Source: Prauserella_A oleivorans (GTDB lineage Bacteria; Actinomycetota; Actinomycetes; Mycobacteriales; Pseudonocardiaceae). Taken from it: 64,000 nucleotides of DNA. The position numbers and the translations under genes are program-made. How positions within the stretch are numbered: position 1 is the first letter of the stretch; the number at the start of each line of letters is the position of its first letter. The stretch is taken from positions 1,550,001 to 1,614,000 of the forward strand of contig NZ_JBHUNT010000001.1 in assembly GCF_042685745.1 (NCBI RefSeq), written 5' to 3'. The notes under the pieces are model-generated. The model searched no databases, had not been told where the DNA came from, and saw only the letters and a list, made by a program, of their open reading frames with translations. Below are positions 18,907 through 27,928 of the stretch, in pieces.

Positions 18907-19890
18907 TTACCGGCCGCGCTGGCGCAATCCGATGCGCCGCCAGTTACGGCGACGCGGTCCGCGGCCGGCGCCGTCGGGCGGGTAGACGCGGGGTACGTGC
19001 GCCGGCGAGGTCCCGGTGGCCGGTGTGTCGGCCCGTGGCCGTTGGACGGCGCGCCGCGCGGCGCCCGCGACCCGGCGCAGTCGCGGCTTGCGGAGGCCGA
19101 GCCTGCGCTGGCTGCGGGCCCGCCGGATCGCCCGCCGCTCCCGGGGCGGGACGTCCCACGCCTCCGGGTGCCGGGCGAGCCAGTGGTAGCGGCGCACCGA
19201 GTACGGGATGTGGGCGAGGTAGAGCAGGAGCGCGACCGCCAGCGCGATCAGCGGGTACTGGATGACGGCGGCCGCGAGCAGGCCCACCCCGACGAGCAAC
19301 GGCGCCACCGCCTTGGCCGGGGCACGCAGCCGCTTGAGCGACAACGTCGGGATCCGGCTGATGAGCAGTGCCGCGACGGCGACCGTCCACACCCACACCA
19401 CAGCCTGCTCGGACCACCAGCTCTGTCCGAACTCGAGCGTGAGGATCACCGGCATCAAGGCCAGCAAGCCGCCCGCGGGCGCGGGTACGCCGACGAAGAA
19501 CTCACTCGCGTACGGGGGCTGGTCGGTGTCGTCCAGCAGCGTGTTGAACCTGGCCAGCCGCAGCACCATGCACACCGCGAAGATCAGCGCGGCCACCCAG
19601 CCGAACCGGCTGTCGCCGGGCATCCAGACGTAGAGCGCCAGGGCGGGCGCGACGCCGAACGAGATGGCGTCGGACAGGGAGTCGAGCTCGGCGCCCATCT
19701 TCGACGTCGCGTCGAGCAGGCGCGCGATCCGGCCGTCGAGGCTGTCCAGCACCGCGGCGACGCCGATCGCGCCGATGGTGAGCACGTAGTTTCCCGTGAG
19801 GGCGAACTGGACGGCCGAGAGGCCCGCGCAGAGTGCGAGGACGGTGATGGCGTTCGGCAGCAACCGGACGCCGGGCGTGGTCCGGGACAT
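18907..19890 (-). CDS. pssA: CDP-diacylglycerol-serine O-phosphatidyltransferase
   Basis: A 327-residue membrane enzyme making phosphatidylserine from CDP-diacylglycerol and serine. The CDP-alcohol phosphotransferase signature DGRIAR, G, then D and D (DG-x2-AR-x8-G-x3-D-x3-D) is complete near residue 50. About eight hydrophobic segments follow. The last 85 residues are an Arg/Pro-rich cytosolic tail longer than usual. The start is MSRTTPGV, five bases after the psd stop, so psd and pssA are one unit. Confidence 0.93.
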   Translation of the reverse strand: MSRTTPGVRLLPNAITVLALCAGLSAVQFALTGNYVLTIGAIGVAAVLDSLDGRIARLLDATSKMGAELDSLSDAISFGVAPALALYVWMPGDSRFGWVAALIFAVCMVLRLARFNTLLDDTDQPPYASEFFVGVPAPAGGLLALMPVILTLEFGQSWWSEQAVVWVWTVAVAALLISRIPTLSLKRLRAPAKAVAPLLVGVGLLAAAVIQYPLIALAVALLLYLAHIPYSVRRYHWLARHPEAWDVPPRERRAIRRARSQRRLGLRKPRLRRVAGAARRAVQRPRADTPATGTSPAHVPRVYPPDGAGRGPRRRNWRRIGLRQRGR

Positions 19891-19895
19891 GGGCC

Positions 19896-20591
19896 TCAGT
19901 TCCTCTGCGGCAGGTCGGCGATCACGGTCTCGCCGCCGATGGTGCGCTGGCCCTTGCCGACCAGCACCCGGCTGCCCGGCGGCAGGTAGGTGTCCACGCG
20001 AGAGCCGAACCGGATCAGACCGTAGGTGGCGCCGGCGTCGAGGTGATCGCCCTCGGAGACCTGGCACACGATCCGCCGGGCCACGAGGCCGGCGATCTGC
20101 GTGACGACGAGCTCGTGGCCGTCGTCGGTCCGCAGCAGCAGTGAGTTGCGCTCGTTGTCGTCGCTGGCCTTGTCGAGGTCGGCCGAGAGGAACTTGCCCG
20201 GCCGGTAGGCCACGCGATCCACCTTGCCGCTCGCCGGCACGCGCTGGACGTGCACGTCGAACACCGACAGGAACACGCTCACGCGCGTCCTCGGCTCGGG
20301 CGGCAGCCCCAGCTCGGCGGGTGGCGTGGCCTCCTCGATGAGCGAGACCAGGCCGTCGGCGGCCGCGACGACGACGCCGGACCGCGTCGGCGGTACCCGG
20401 CGCGGTTCACGGAAGAAGGCGGCGGTCGCCAGCGTGCCCAGCCCGGCGACCAGGCCGAGCCGCTTGGACAGTGTGCGCAGGACCAGGGTGGCCGCGGCCC
20501 CGCCCAGCACGAACGGCCTCCCGGCCGGGTGCATCGGCGGGAGTGTCTCGCGGGCGAGCCGCACGGCATGACCGAGCGAGTTGGAACTCAT
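19896..20591 (-). CDS. psd: Phosphatidylserine decarboxylase
   Basis: A 231-residue proenzyme of the short (archaeal/actinobacterial) type that yields phosphatidylethanolamine. Motifs are FFREPRRVPP, the ADG segment, VFLSVFDVHVQRVPASG, and the self-cleavage Gly-Ser in LIRFGSRVD, where the pyruvoyl group forms. A hydrophobic stretch near residues 20-55 anchors it. It sits directly before pssA, whose product is its substrate. Confidence 0.94.
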   Translation of the reverse strand: MSSNSLGHAVRLARETLPPMHPAGRPFVLGGAAATLVLRTLSKRLGLVAGLGTLATAAFFREPRRVPPTRSGVVVAAADGLVSLIEEATPPAELGLPPEPRTRVSVFLSVFDVHVQRVPASGKVDRVAYRPGKFLSADLDKASDDNERNSLLLRTDDGHELVVTQIAGLVARRIVCQVSEGDHLDAGATYGLIRFGSRVDTYLPPGSRVLVGKGQRTIGGETVIADLPQRN

Positions 20592-20784
20592 GTGCCGGTG
20601 TTTTCCCGTTGACGTTGAGGAGGAGTCGAACAAGACCACGCTACGCCAAGCGCTGGAGCTGGACGGGCCGGGTGGCGCGCGCCCCCCGACGCCGTACGCC
20701 ACCCGGCCGCGGAGGGCCGATGGTAGACCCGACGCGCAGGGCTGATAACCCCCAGTGCGGAAAACGTTACAAAGGGTTGTCGGC

Positions 20785-21990
20785 TCAGAGCAGGAGGACG
20801 TCGACCTCGGAGCCCTCGGGCGCCTCGGTGACGTCCTCGCCCAGGACGATGAGGCAGTTCGCCTGCGTGAAGGCTGCCAGCAGGTGCGACCCGGGTCCGC
20901 CGCGCGGCCCGACGACGCCGGTGACCTGGCCCTCGCTGTGGGTGTAGTAGCCGCGGCGGAACTGGCGCTTGCCCTTCGGCGACTCCAGCGTCTCCAGCAG
21001 CCGCGCGCGCACGTGCCTGCGGTCGACCCCGGTGTGGCCGAGCGAGGAGAGGATCGCGGGCCGCAGGAACGCCTCGAACGACACGAGCACGCTCACCGGG
21101 TTGCCCGGCAGCGTCACCACCGGGACACCGTTCCACCGGCCGCAGCCCTGCGGGCCGCCCGGCTGCATGGCGACCTTGGTGAACGTGATGCCCGCGCCGG
21201 TCAGTGCGTCCTTGACCACCTCGTACGCGCCCGCGCTCACTCCGCCCGAGGTCACCACCAGGTCGACGCCCTCCAGCCGGGGCTCGATCGTCGCGCGGAA
21301 GGTGTCGACGTCGTCGGCGACGCTGCGCACCGACTCCACCTCGCAGCCCAGCGCCCGCAGTGCCGCCACGAGCATCACGCTGTTGGACTCGTAGATCTGG
21401 CCGTGCCGCAGCTTCCGCGGCGGCAGCACGAGCTCGGTGCCGGTGGAGACCACGAGCACGCGCGGCGGGGCGTGCACCGTGAGCCGGTCCAGGCCGACCG
21501 CCGAGGCCAGCCCCAGCTGGGCGGGCCCGAGCACGGTGCCCGCCTTCAGTGCCACCGTGCCGACGGCCACGTCCTCGCCGGTGCGGCGCACGTGCGCTCC
21601 CGGGGCGGCGTCGGTGAAGATCCGCACCGTGTCCGTGCCGCCGTCGGTGCGCTCGACGATCACCACGGTGTCGGCGCCCTCGGGCATGGGGGCGCCGGTC
21701 ATGATCCGGTGCGCGGTGCCCGGTAGCAGGGTGGGGATGTCGGTGCGGCCGGCCGGGATGTCCTCGCTCACCGGCAGCTCGGCCGGTTCGTCCTCGCTCG
21801 CGTGCGCCACGTCGACGGAGCGGACCGCGTAGCCGTCCATCGCGGAGTTGTCGAACGGGGGCAGGGACACGCCCGCGTGCACGTCCTTGGCCAGCACGAG
21901 GCCCGCGCAGTCGGCCAGCGGGAGCTCCACGGCGGGGCGGGTGCCCACGAGCTCGGTCACGGCGGAGCGGTGTTCGTCGACGGAGATCAC
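20785..21990 (-). CDS. moeA: Molybdopterin molybdenumtransferase MoeA
   Basis: A 401-residue enzyme inserting molybdate into adenylated molybdopterin. Motifs: LPPFDNSAMDGYAV, IMTGAPMPEGADTVV, and the MoCF-binding segment VVTSGGVSAGAYEVVKDAL, then LPGNPVSVLVSFEAF. I prefer a GTG start nine bases after GGGGGAGG; an ATG three codons earlier directly abuts that SD. It precedes psd by 193 bp on the same strand and supports the moa genes at the far end of the window. Confidence 0.92.
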   Translation of the reverse strand: MISVDEHRSAVTELVGTRPAVELPLADCAGLVLAKDVHAGVSLPPFDNSAMDGYAVRSVDVAHASEDEPAELPVSEDIPAGRTDIPTLLPGTAHRIMTGAPMPEGADTVVIVERTDGGTDTVRIFTDAAPGAHVRRTGEDVAVGTVALKAGTVLGPAQLGLASAVGLDRLTVHAPPRVLVVSTGTELVLPPRKLRHGQIYESNSVMLVAALRALGCEVESVRSVADDVDTFRATIEPRLEGVDLVVTSGGVSAGAYEVVKDALTGAGITFTKVAMQPGGPQGCGRWNGVPVVTLPGNPVSVLVSFEAFLRPAILSSLGHTGVDRRHVRARLLETLESPKGKRQFRRGYYTHSEGQVTGVVGPRGGPGSHLLAAFTQANCLIVLGEDVTEAPEGSEVDVLLL

Positions 21991-22063
21991 GCGGACCATC
22001 CTCCCCCGCTTCGGCGGCCGTGCAAGACTCTCCCCGCTCACGTGAGGACACAGGGGAGGATCC

Positions 22064-22741
22064 ATGCAGGTACAGCTGCGCCACCAGCCGTCGTTCACGG
22101 TGGCGAGGCTCATGCTGGCACCGGGGGAGCCGGCGCAGGTCGAGGCGGGCGCCATGGCCGCGACGAGCTACGGCGTGCACGTCCAGGCGTCGACGCAGGG
22201 CGGTGTGATGAAGGGGCTCGGCCGCGCCATCCTCGGTGGCGAGTCGCTGTTCATCTCCACCTACACCGCACCGCAGAACGGCGGCTGGGTGGATGTCGCC
22301 ACCCACCTCCCCGGCGACATCCAGGTGATCAACATGGACGGCCGCACGGGCTGGTGCGTCACGCGCGGGTCGTGGCTCGCCTCGTCGTACGGGGTGCAGA
22401 CGCAGACCAAGTGGGGCGGGTTCAACAAGCTGTTCGGCGGCGAGGGCGGGTTTCTTACCTACGCCACCGGCCAGGGCCAGCTCGTGGTCGCCTGCTACGG
22501 CGCGCTCGAGGTCGTGACGCTGCAGCAGGGCGAGATGGTCACCATCGACTCCGGGCACGTCGTCGCCTACGCCGAGACGGTCCAGTCCCAGCTGCGCAAG
22601 GTGTCCAGCGGCATGATCCAGAGCCTCAAGAGCGGGGAGGGCTTCGTGTTCGACTTCGCCGGGCCGGGTCAGGTCCTGACCCAGACGCGCAACCCGTCCG
22701 CGCTCGCCGCCTGGGTGATCGCGCAGGTGCCGTCGCGGTAA
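22064..22741 (+). CDS. AIM24 family protein, copy 1
   Basis: A 225-residue beta-rich protein of the AIM24/TIGR00266 family (MQVQLRHQPSFTVARLML, then EAGAMAATSYGV, and FDFAGPGQVLTQTRNP at the end). No catalytic residues are known in this family; the yeast member is mitochondrial and structural. No signal peptide. It is divergent from moeA and five bases before a shorter paralogue. Confidence 0.85.
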   Translation: MQVQLRHQPSFTVARLMLAPGEPAQVEAGAMAATSYGVHVQASTQGGVMKGLGRAILGGESLFISTYTAPQNGGWVDVATHLPGDIQVINMDGRTGWCVTRGSWLASSYGVQTQTKWGGFNKLFGGEGGFLTYATGQGQLVVACYGALEVVTLQQGEMVTIDSGHVVAYAETVQSQLRKVSSGMIQSLKSGEGFVFDFAGPGQVLTQTRNPSALAAWVIAQVPSR

Positions 22742-22746
22742 CCGGC

Positions 22747-23331
22747 ATGCAGGTGCAGACGCGGCACACGCCGACGTTCGGGGTCGCCAGGATCGTGCTG
22801 GCGCAAGGTGAAGCCGTGCAGGCCGACGCCGAGGCGATGCTGGCCAGCAGCTTCGGCATCACCACCTCCCGCCCCTCGCGCGGCCAGCCGCCGGTGTTCA
22901 CCGCGCCCGCGGGCGGCGGCTGGATCGACCTGGCCCCCGGCCACGCGGGCGACGTGTACCCGCTCGGGTTCGACGGGAAGACGGGCTGGTCGGTGGCGCC
23001 GGGTGCCGTGCTCGCGCGGCCGTCCACCGTGCGCCGGGACCACCCGTGGCCGCCGTTGCAGGCCCTCTTCGGCGGGGACAGCGGCTTCCTGGACCACTTC
23101 AGCGGGTCGGGACAGCTGGTCCTGGCCACCCGCGGTCCGGTGGACGCCCTGACGCTCGAGGCGGGTGAGCTCATCACCGTGCGTCCGGCGTTTCTCGTCG
23201 CCTATCCGGACACCATTCAGGTGCGGCTGCGGGCGCTCGATCCGGCGGGGCCGCAGTCCGTGCGCACCGGTGAAGGACTGGCACTGGACTTCGCGGGTCC
23301 GGGAACGGTCCTCGTCCAGGCACGACGCTGA
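22747..23331 (+). CDS. AIM24 family protein, copy 2 (shorter, divergent)
   Basis: A 194-residue paralogue of the preceding gene, sharing the frame of motifs MQVQTRHTPTFGVARIVL, GGWIDLAPG, LVLATRGPVDALTLEAGEL and DFAGPGTVLVQ. It has lost much of the first sheet region, including the EAGAM-type segment (here DAEAM), and is more divergent. It may have specialised or begun to decay. Five bases separate the two, so co-translation is likely. Confidence 0.8.
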   Translation: MQVQTRHTPTFGVARIVLAQGEAVQADAEAMLASSFGITTSRPSRGQPPVFTAPAGGGWIDLAPGHAGDVYPLGFDGKTGWSVAPGAVLARPSTVRRDHPWPPLQALFGGDSGFLDHFSGSGQLVLATRGPVDALTLEAGELITVRPAFLVAYPDTIQVRLRALDPAGPQSVRTGEGLALDFAGPGTVLVQARR

Positions 23332-23445
23332 CCGACGTTACCGCAAATTGACCATTGCCGAGCGGCGCTAATCCGGTAGCGTGATCGAGGCTTGGAACGG
23401 GCAGGTTCGGCTGCCGCGTTTTCGGTTTGGTGCAAGGAGGACGCC

Positions 23446-23652
23446 GTGGCTGTCGGCACGGTCAAGTGGTTCAACGCGGAAAAGGGCTACGGATTCATCG
23501 AGTCCCCCGAGGGTCCCGACGTGTTCGTACATTACTCCGCCATTCAGGCGGAGGGCTTCCGGACCCTCGACGAGGGGGACCGGGTGGAATTCGAGATCAC
23601 CGCGGGGCGGGACGGCCGCAGCCAGGCGGCCGATGTCCGAAAGGTCTCCTGA
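23446..23652 (+). CDS. Cold-shock protein (CspA family)
   Basis: A 68-residue single cold-shock domain. RNP1 is KGYGFIE and RNP2 is DVFVHYSAI, which bind single-stranded nucleic acid. AAGGAGG five bases before the GTG gives a very strong start, typical of this highly expressed family. A leader of about 110 bp precedes it. Confidence 0.95.
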   Translation: MAVGTVKWFNAEKGYGFIESPEGPDVFVHYSAIQAEGFRTLDEGDRVEFEITAGRDGRSQAADVRKVS

Positions 23653-23702
23653 CAGCGAGACCTTCGGCCTGAACGACCGACACTTCGCGTTGAGCGAACG
23701 CC

Positions 23703-25166
23703 GTGGGCGTTAGGCTGCGCCCCGTGACAGGCGATGTGTCGGGGGACCTCACCGGTCGGCGACTGGGCAATTACCGCATCGACGGTGTGCTCGGTCGCGG
23801 CGGCATGAGCGTGATGTACAAGGCCACCGATGTGCGCCTGGGGCGCAAGGTGGCGTTGAAGGTCATCGGGGAACATCTCGGTGCCGACGCCGAGTTCCGC
23901 GAACGTTTCGTCGACGAGGCGCGCAACACCTCGGCGATCGATCACGCCAATATCGTGCCGCTGTACGACTTCGGCGAGCTCGACGGCATGCTCTACATCG
24001 CGATGCGGCTGGTCGACGGTTCGGACCTGGCCAGCCTCATCGAGGGCTCGCCGATGGTGCCGGAGCGCGCCATCGGCCTGCTGGAGCAGGTCGCCGACGC
24101 GCTCGACACGCTGCACAACCGCGGGCTGGTCCACCTGGACGTCAAGCCTGCCAACGTGCTCGTGACGAGCCGCGAGTCGGCGCGGGAACACGTTTACGTC
24201 GCCGACTTCGGGCTGACCCGGCGGGGCGCCACCGGACACCGGACGCGGGGCGGCGACTTCCTCGGCTCGCCCACCTACGCGGCACCGGAGCACCTGCGCG
24301 GCGAACCGCTGGACGGGCGCACCGACCAGTACGCCCTCGCCTGCATGCTCTACGCGTGCCTCGCCGGCAGCCCGCCGTTCACCGGCGACGTGCAGGCCGT
24401 CATCTCCGGGCACCTCAACAGCGAGCCGCCCACGGTGTCGCAGGCGGTGCCGAGCTTGCCCGCCGCGATCGACGACGTGGTGCGCAAGGGCATGGCGAAG
24501 AAGCCGGCGGAGCGGTACGGCAGTTGTGTCGAGTTGATCAACGCGGCCCGTGAGGCGCTGCGGTCGCCGCCGGCGATGCCCGTGCGGCAGGCCGTCGCCG
24601 TCGGCCAACACGGAGAGGGGGGTCCCGTGCACCCGTACGGTCAGCAGCCGGGACAGCACCACGGCGGTCCGGGCGGGCAGCCGGCACCACAGCAGCCGGG
24701 ACCACAGCCTGGCCCGCAGCAGCCGGCACCACAACAGCCTGGACCGCAGCTGGGGTTCGGCCAGCCACCCGTGGGCTACGGCCCGCCACCCGGCGCGCCG
24801 CCGCAGTTCGGCACCCCGCCGCAGGGCATGGGGGTCGCACCGCAGGGCCCGCCGCCCGGCTACGGTCCGCCGCCCGGTGGCTTTCCCCCGCCCGGCGGGC
24901 CCCAGCCACCGCACAAGACCGGCGGCAAGGCGTGGATCTGGGCGGTCGTGGCGGCCGTGGTCGTGGTCGGCGCCGCCGTCGCGGCCATCCTGCTCCTCAC
25001 CTCTGGCGACGACGAGGGCAGCGGGGAGACCGGCGGCCCGGCTCCCACCTCCTCGGCGCCCGAGATCCCGGTCGGACCCGGCTCGCAGAGCGGTGAGCCG
25101 ACCTCCCCCGGGGACAGCGGAGGCAACAACCCGCCGCCGACGTCGATCCCGGTCGTCCCGGGCTGA
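23703..25166 (+). CDS. PASTA-less membrane Ser/Thr protein kinase
   Basis: A 487-residue Hanks-type kinase. Gly loop LGRGGMSVMYKA, Lys in VALKVIGEH, catalytic loop VHLDVKPANVLV, VADFGLTR, and GSPTYAAPEH are all present in residues 20-285. A Pro/Gln/Gly-rich juxtamembrane stretch (about 300-400) with repeated QQPGPQ-like units precedes one membrane helix (about 408-432). A short Ser/Pro/Gly extracellular tail without a sensor domain follows. It is expected to autophosphorylate and act on cytosolic or envelope proteins. Start GTG; a second GTG seven codons in is possible. It converges on an ABC gene 7 bp away. Confidence 0.9.
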   Translation: MGVRLRPVTGDVSGDLTGRRLGNYRIDGVLGRGGMSVMYKATDVRLGRKVALKVIGEHLGADAEFRERFVDEARNTSAIDHANIVPLYDFGELDGMLYIAMRLVDGSDLASLIEGSPMVPERAIGLLEQVADALDTLHNRGLVHLDVKPANVLVTSRESAREHVYVADFGLTRRGATGHRTRGGDFLGSPTYAAPEHLRGEPLDGRTDQYALACMLYACLAGSPPFTGDVQAVISGHLNSEPPTVSQAVPSLPAAIDDVVRKGMAKKPAERYGSCVELINAAREALRSPPAMPVRQAVAVGQHGEGGPVHPYGQQPGQHHGGPGGQPAPQQPGPQPGPQQPAPQQPGPQLGFGQPPVGYGPPPGAPPQFGTPPQGMGVAPQGPPPGYGPPPGGFPPPGGPQPPHKTGGKAWIWAVVAAVVVVGAAVAAILLLTSGDDEGSGETGGPAPTSSAPEIPVGPGSQSGEPTSPGDSGGNNPPPTSIPVVPG

Positions 25167-25173
25167 GCGCGCG

Positions 25174-25932
25174 TCAGCCGTAGAACACGCCGATGCGCTT
25201 GCCGTCGAGCTCGTGCACCGGAATCTCCAGGTCGTAGACCTTGCGCAGCACGTCCGGCCGCATCATGGCCTCGACGTCACCGTGCGCGACGACGGACCCG
25301 TCCCGCATGGCCACGATCTGGTCGGAGTGGCACGACGCGAAGTTGATGTCGTGCACCACCATGACCACGGTCTTGCCGAAGTCGTCGGCCATGCGGCGCA
25401 GCCGGTTCATCATATGCACCGAGTGCCGCATGTCCAGGTTGTTCAGCGGCTCGTCGAGCAGCACGTAATCGGTCTCCTGGCACAGCACCATGGCGACGAA
25501 CGCCCGCTGCCGCTGGCCCCCGGAAAGCTGGTCGAGTTGGCGTTCGGCGAGGTCGCCGAGCTCGAAGTAGGAGATCGCGTCCTCGACCGCCTCCCGGTCT
25601 TCCGCCGTCAGCCGGCCCCCTGAATGGGGGAACCGTCCGAACGAGACCAGGTCACGAACCGTCAGCCGAACGGTCATGTGATTTTCCTGCCGCAGCACGG
25701 CGAGCCTGCGCGCGAGCTGGGCGCTCGGGGTGCGCGCCACATCGAGACCGTCCACAGTGACCGTACCGCTGTCGGCTGGAAGCAGCCTGCTCATGATGGA
25801 GAGCAATGTGGACTTGCCGGCGCCGTTCGCGCCGATGATCGACGTGATGCCGCCCGCCTCGATGCGCAGTGACACGTCGTCGACCACCGTGGTGTCGCCG
25901 TATCGCTTGGTCACATTGCTGATCTCGATCAC
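25174..25932 (-). CDS. Iron-siderophore ABC transporter, ATP-binding protein
   Basis: A 252-residue FecE-type ATPase. Walker A GANGAGKST, Q-loop LRQENHMTV, signature LSGGQRQRA, Walker B YVLLDEPLNNLD, and H-loop VVHDIN. Its GTG start overlaps the upstream permease stop (GTGA), and it is the last gene of the four-gene uptake operon. The absence of an alternative substrate signature and the iron box upstream argue for ferric siderophore uptake. Confidence 0.9.
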   Translation of the reverse strand: MIEISNVTKRYGDTTVVDDVSLRIEAGGITSIIGANGAGKSTLLSIMSRLLPADSGTVTVDGLDVARTPSAQLARRLAVLRQENHMTVRLTVRDLVSFGRFPHSGGRLTAEDREAVEDAISYFELGDLAERQLDQLSGGQRQRAFVAMVLCQETDYVLLDEPLNNLDMRHSVHMMNRLRRMADDFGKTVVMVVHDINFASCHSDQIVAMRDGSVVAHGDVEAMMRPDVLRKVYDLEIPVHELDGKRIGVFYG

Positions 25933-26933
25933 CGTGTGGACTCCCGGACGAGCAGGGCGATGAAGTACGCGCCGCCGACGAAGTTGATGATGACGCTGAG
26001 TGCGGTGTCCATTCCGAACACCTGCTCGAGCACCAGTTGGCCGGCCGCCAGCGTGGTCACCGCGATGAGCGCCGAGGCAGGCACGACGATGTGATGCCGG
26101 AACGTGGCCGTGAGCTGGCGGGCCAGGTTGACCACCAGCAGGCCGAGGAACGTGATGGGGCCGACCAGCGCCGTCGACACCGACACCAGCACGGCCACCA
26201 GCACCAGACTTTGGTTGACGGTGCGCCGGTGGTCGACGCCGAGGCTCACGGCGGTGTCCCGGCCGAGCGCCACCACGTCCAGCCGCGGGAACAGCCGCAC
26301 GCCCCAGCCACAGGCGAGGACCACGAGCAGTGCGGCGAAGGCGAGTAGGTCCGGTTCGACCGAGTTGAAGCTCGCGAACAGGCTGTCCTGCAGCGCCACG
26401 AAGTCGTTGGGGTTGATGAGCCGCTGCGCCAGCGACGCCACACTGGCGAAGAGCGTGCCGAAGATGACGCCGACCAGCACGAGCACGTACAGGTCGTGGG
26501 TGGTGCGGTCGAACAGCCAGCGGTGCAGCACCGTGGAGAACACCACCATGACGAGCACCTGCACCACGAACAGCAGCCGCGGATCGGCCGTGCTCAGCGC
26601 GATCGCGCCGGCGAAGTAGACGATCAGCGTCTGGATCAGTACGAACAGCGAGTCGAACCCCATGATCCCGGGCGTGAGGATCCGGTTGTTCGTCACCGTC
26701 TGGAACACCGTGCTCGAGTAGGCGACGGCGCAGCCGACCACCACCATCGCGGCGAGCTTGCGCAGCCGGATGCCCAGGGCGTACTCGATGTTGCCCGCGA
26801 GACCCACCGTGCAGAACGCCACCATTGCGGCCGCGGTCACCACCGCGAGCACCACCACCATCCGGGCCGGACGCTTGCGGGCCACCCGCACCCGGTCGGC
26901 CGGCATGGGCGGGAGGGGGCGAGTGTCGCTCAT
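25929..26933 (-). CDS. Iron-siderophore ABC transporter, FecCD permease 2
   Basis: A 334-residue polytopic protein of the BtuC/FecCD family with about nine to ten helices. Motifs include TNNRILTPGIMGFDSLF, the EAA-like cytosolic loop AVSLGVDHRRTV and the conserved VGPITFLGLLVVNLARQL. It overlaps the first permease by four bases (ATGA). The two permeases would form a heterodimer. Confidence 0.9.
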   Translation of the reverse strand: MSDTRPLPPMPADRVRVARKRPARMVVVLAVVTAAAMVAFCTVGLAGNIEYALGIRLRKLAAMVVVGCAVAYSSTVFQTVTNNRILTPGIMGFDSLFVLIQTLIVYFAGAIALSTADPRLLFVVQVLVMVVFSTVLHRWLFDRTTHDLYVLVLVGVIFGTLFASVASLAQRLINPNDFVALQDSLFASFNSVEPDLLAFAALLVVLACGWGVRLFPRLDVVALGRDTAVSLGVDHRRTVNQSLVLVAVLVSVSTALVGPITFLGLLVVNLARQLTATFRHHIVVPASALIAVTTLAAGQLVLEQVFGMDTALSVIINFVGGAYFIALLVRESTR

Positions 26934-27928
26934 GCCGGCCTCCGTCGGGTCCGCAGCACCACATACACGAACAGCGCCCCGCCGAGCACTCCCGCGATGG
27001 TCTCCACCGGGATCTCGTACGGGTGCCGCACCACCCGCCCCAGCACGTCGCACAGCAGGACGAAGAACGCACCCGCCAGCGCGGTCACCGGCAGCACGCG
27101 GCGGAGGTTGTCGCCGAGGGCGAGCGTCACAAGGTTCGGCACCACCAGCCCGAGGAACGGAATGTTGCCCACCGTCACGACGATCACCGCGGTGATCACC
27201 GACACCAGCACCAGGCCGGTGTTGACGACCCGGTCGTAGTGCAGCCCGAGGTTCACCGAGAAGTCGCGGCCCATGCCGGCGACGGTGAACCGGTCGGCGT
27301 AGAGGTAGCCGAGCACGGCGATCCCGCCCGCGATCCACAGCAGCTCGTACCGTCCGGCCAGCACCCCGGAGAACTCGCCGCTGGTCCACGCGCCGATGGT
27401 CTGCAGCAGGTCGGCGCGGTAGGCGACGAACGTCGTGGCTGCACCGATCACGCCGCCGAACATGATCCCGGCCAGCGGCACCACGATGATGTCGGTGTAG
27501 ACCAGCCTGCGCAGGATCCGCAGGAACACGGCCGTGCCCGCCAGGGCGAACACGACGGCGATCAGCATCTTCACCCACACGGACTCGCCGCCGAAGAACA
27601 TCGTCGCCACCAGCACGCCGAGGCTCGCCGATTCGGCCGTGCCCGCGGTGGAGGGCGTGACGAACCGGTTGCGGGTCAGGCTCATCATCACCAGCCCGGC
27701 GACGGACAGTGCCGCGCCCGCCAGCAGCACGGCGAGCAGCCGCGGCAACCGCGATTCCGTCAGCACGAGCAGCTGCTCGGGATCACCCCGCAGCAGGCCC
27801 TCCGGGGTCAGCTCCGTGACGCCGGCGAACAGCGACGCCGTCGCCACCGCGGCCAATGCCACGACGGCGACGCCGAGGTGCCAGCTGCGGACGCCGCGGC
27901 GCCGCGTGTCCGGCTCGGTGGTGGTCAC
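26930..27928 (-). CDS. Iron-siderophore ABC transporter, FecCD permease 1
   Basis: A 332-residue FecCD permease with the family helices and motifs RLPRLLAVLLAGAALSVAG, TRNRFVTPSTAGT, and GNIPFLGLVVPNLV. The GTG start overlaps the substrate-binding protein stop by four bases. Paralogous to the next gene, as expected for a heterodimeric importer channel. Confidence 0.9.
   Translation of the reverse strand: MTTTEPDTRRRGVRSWHLGVAVVALAAVATASLFAGVTELTPEGLLRGDPEQLLVLTESRLPRLLAVLLAGAALSVAGLVMMSLTRNRFVTPSTAGTAESASLGVLVATMFFGGESVWVKMLIAVVFALAGTAVFLRILRRLVYTDIIVVPLAGIMFGGVIGAATTFVAYRADLLQTIGAWTSGEFSGVLAGRYELLWIAGGIAVLGYLYADRFTVAGMGRDFSVNLGLHYDRVVNTGLVLVSVITAVIVVTVGNIPFLGLVVPNLVTLALGDNLRRVLPVTALAGAFFVLLCDVLGRVVRHPYEIPVETIAGVLGGALFVYVVLRTRRRPA

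Noticed and set aside
23341..23445. Promoter with TTGACC upstream of the cold-shock gene
   Set aside because: No -10 box at a proper distance could be found.
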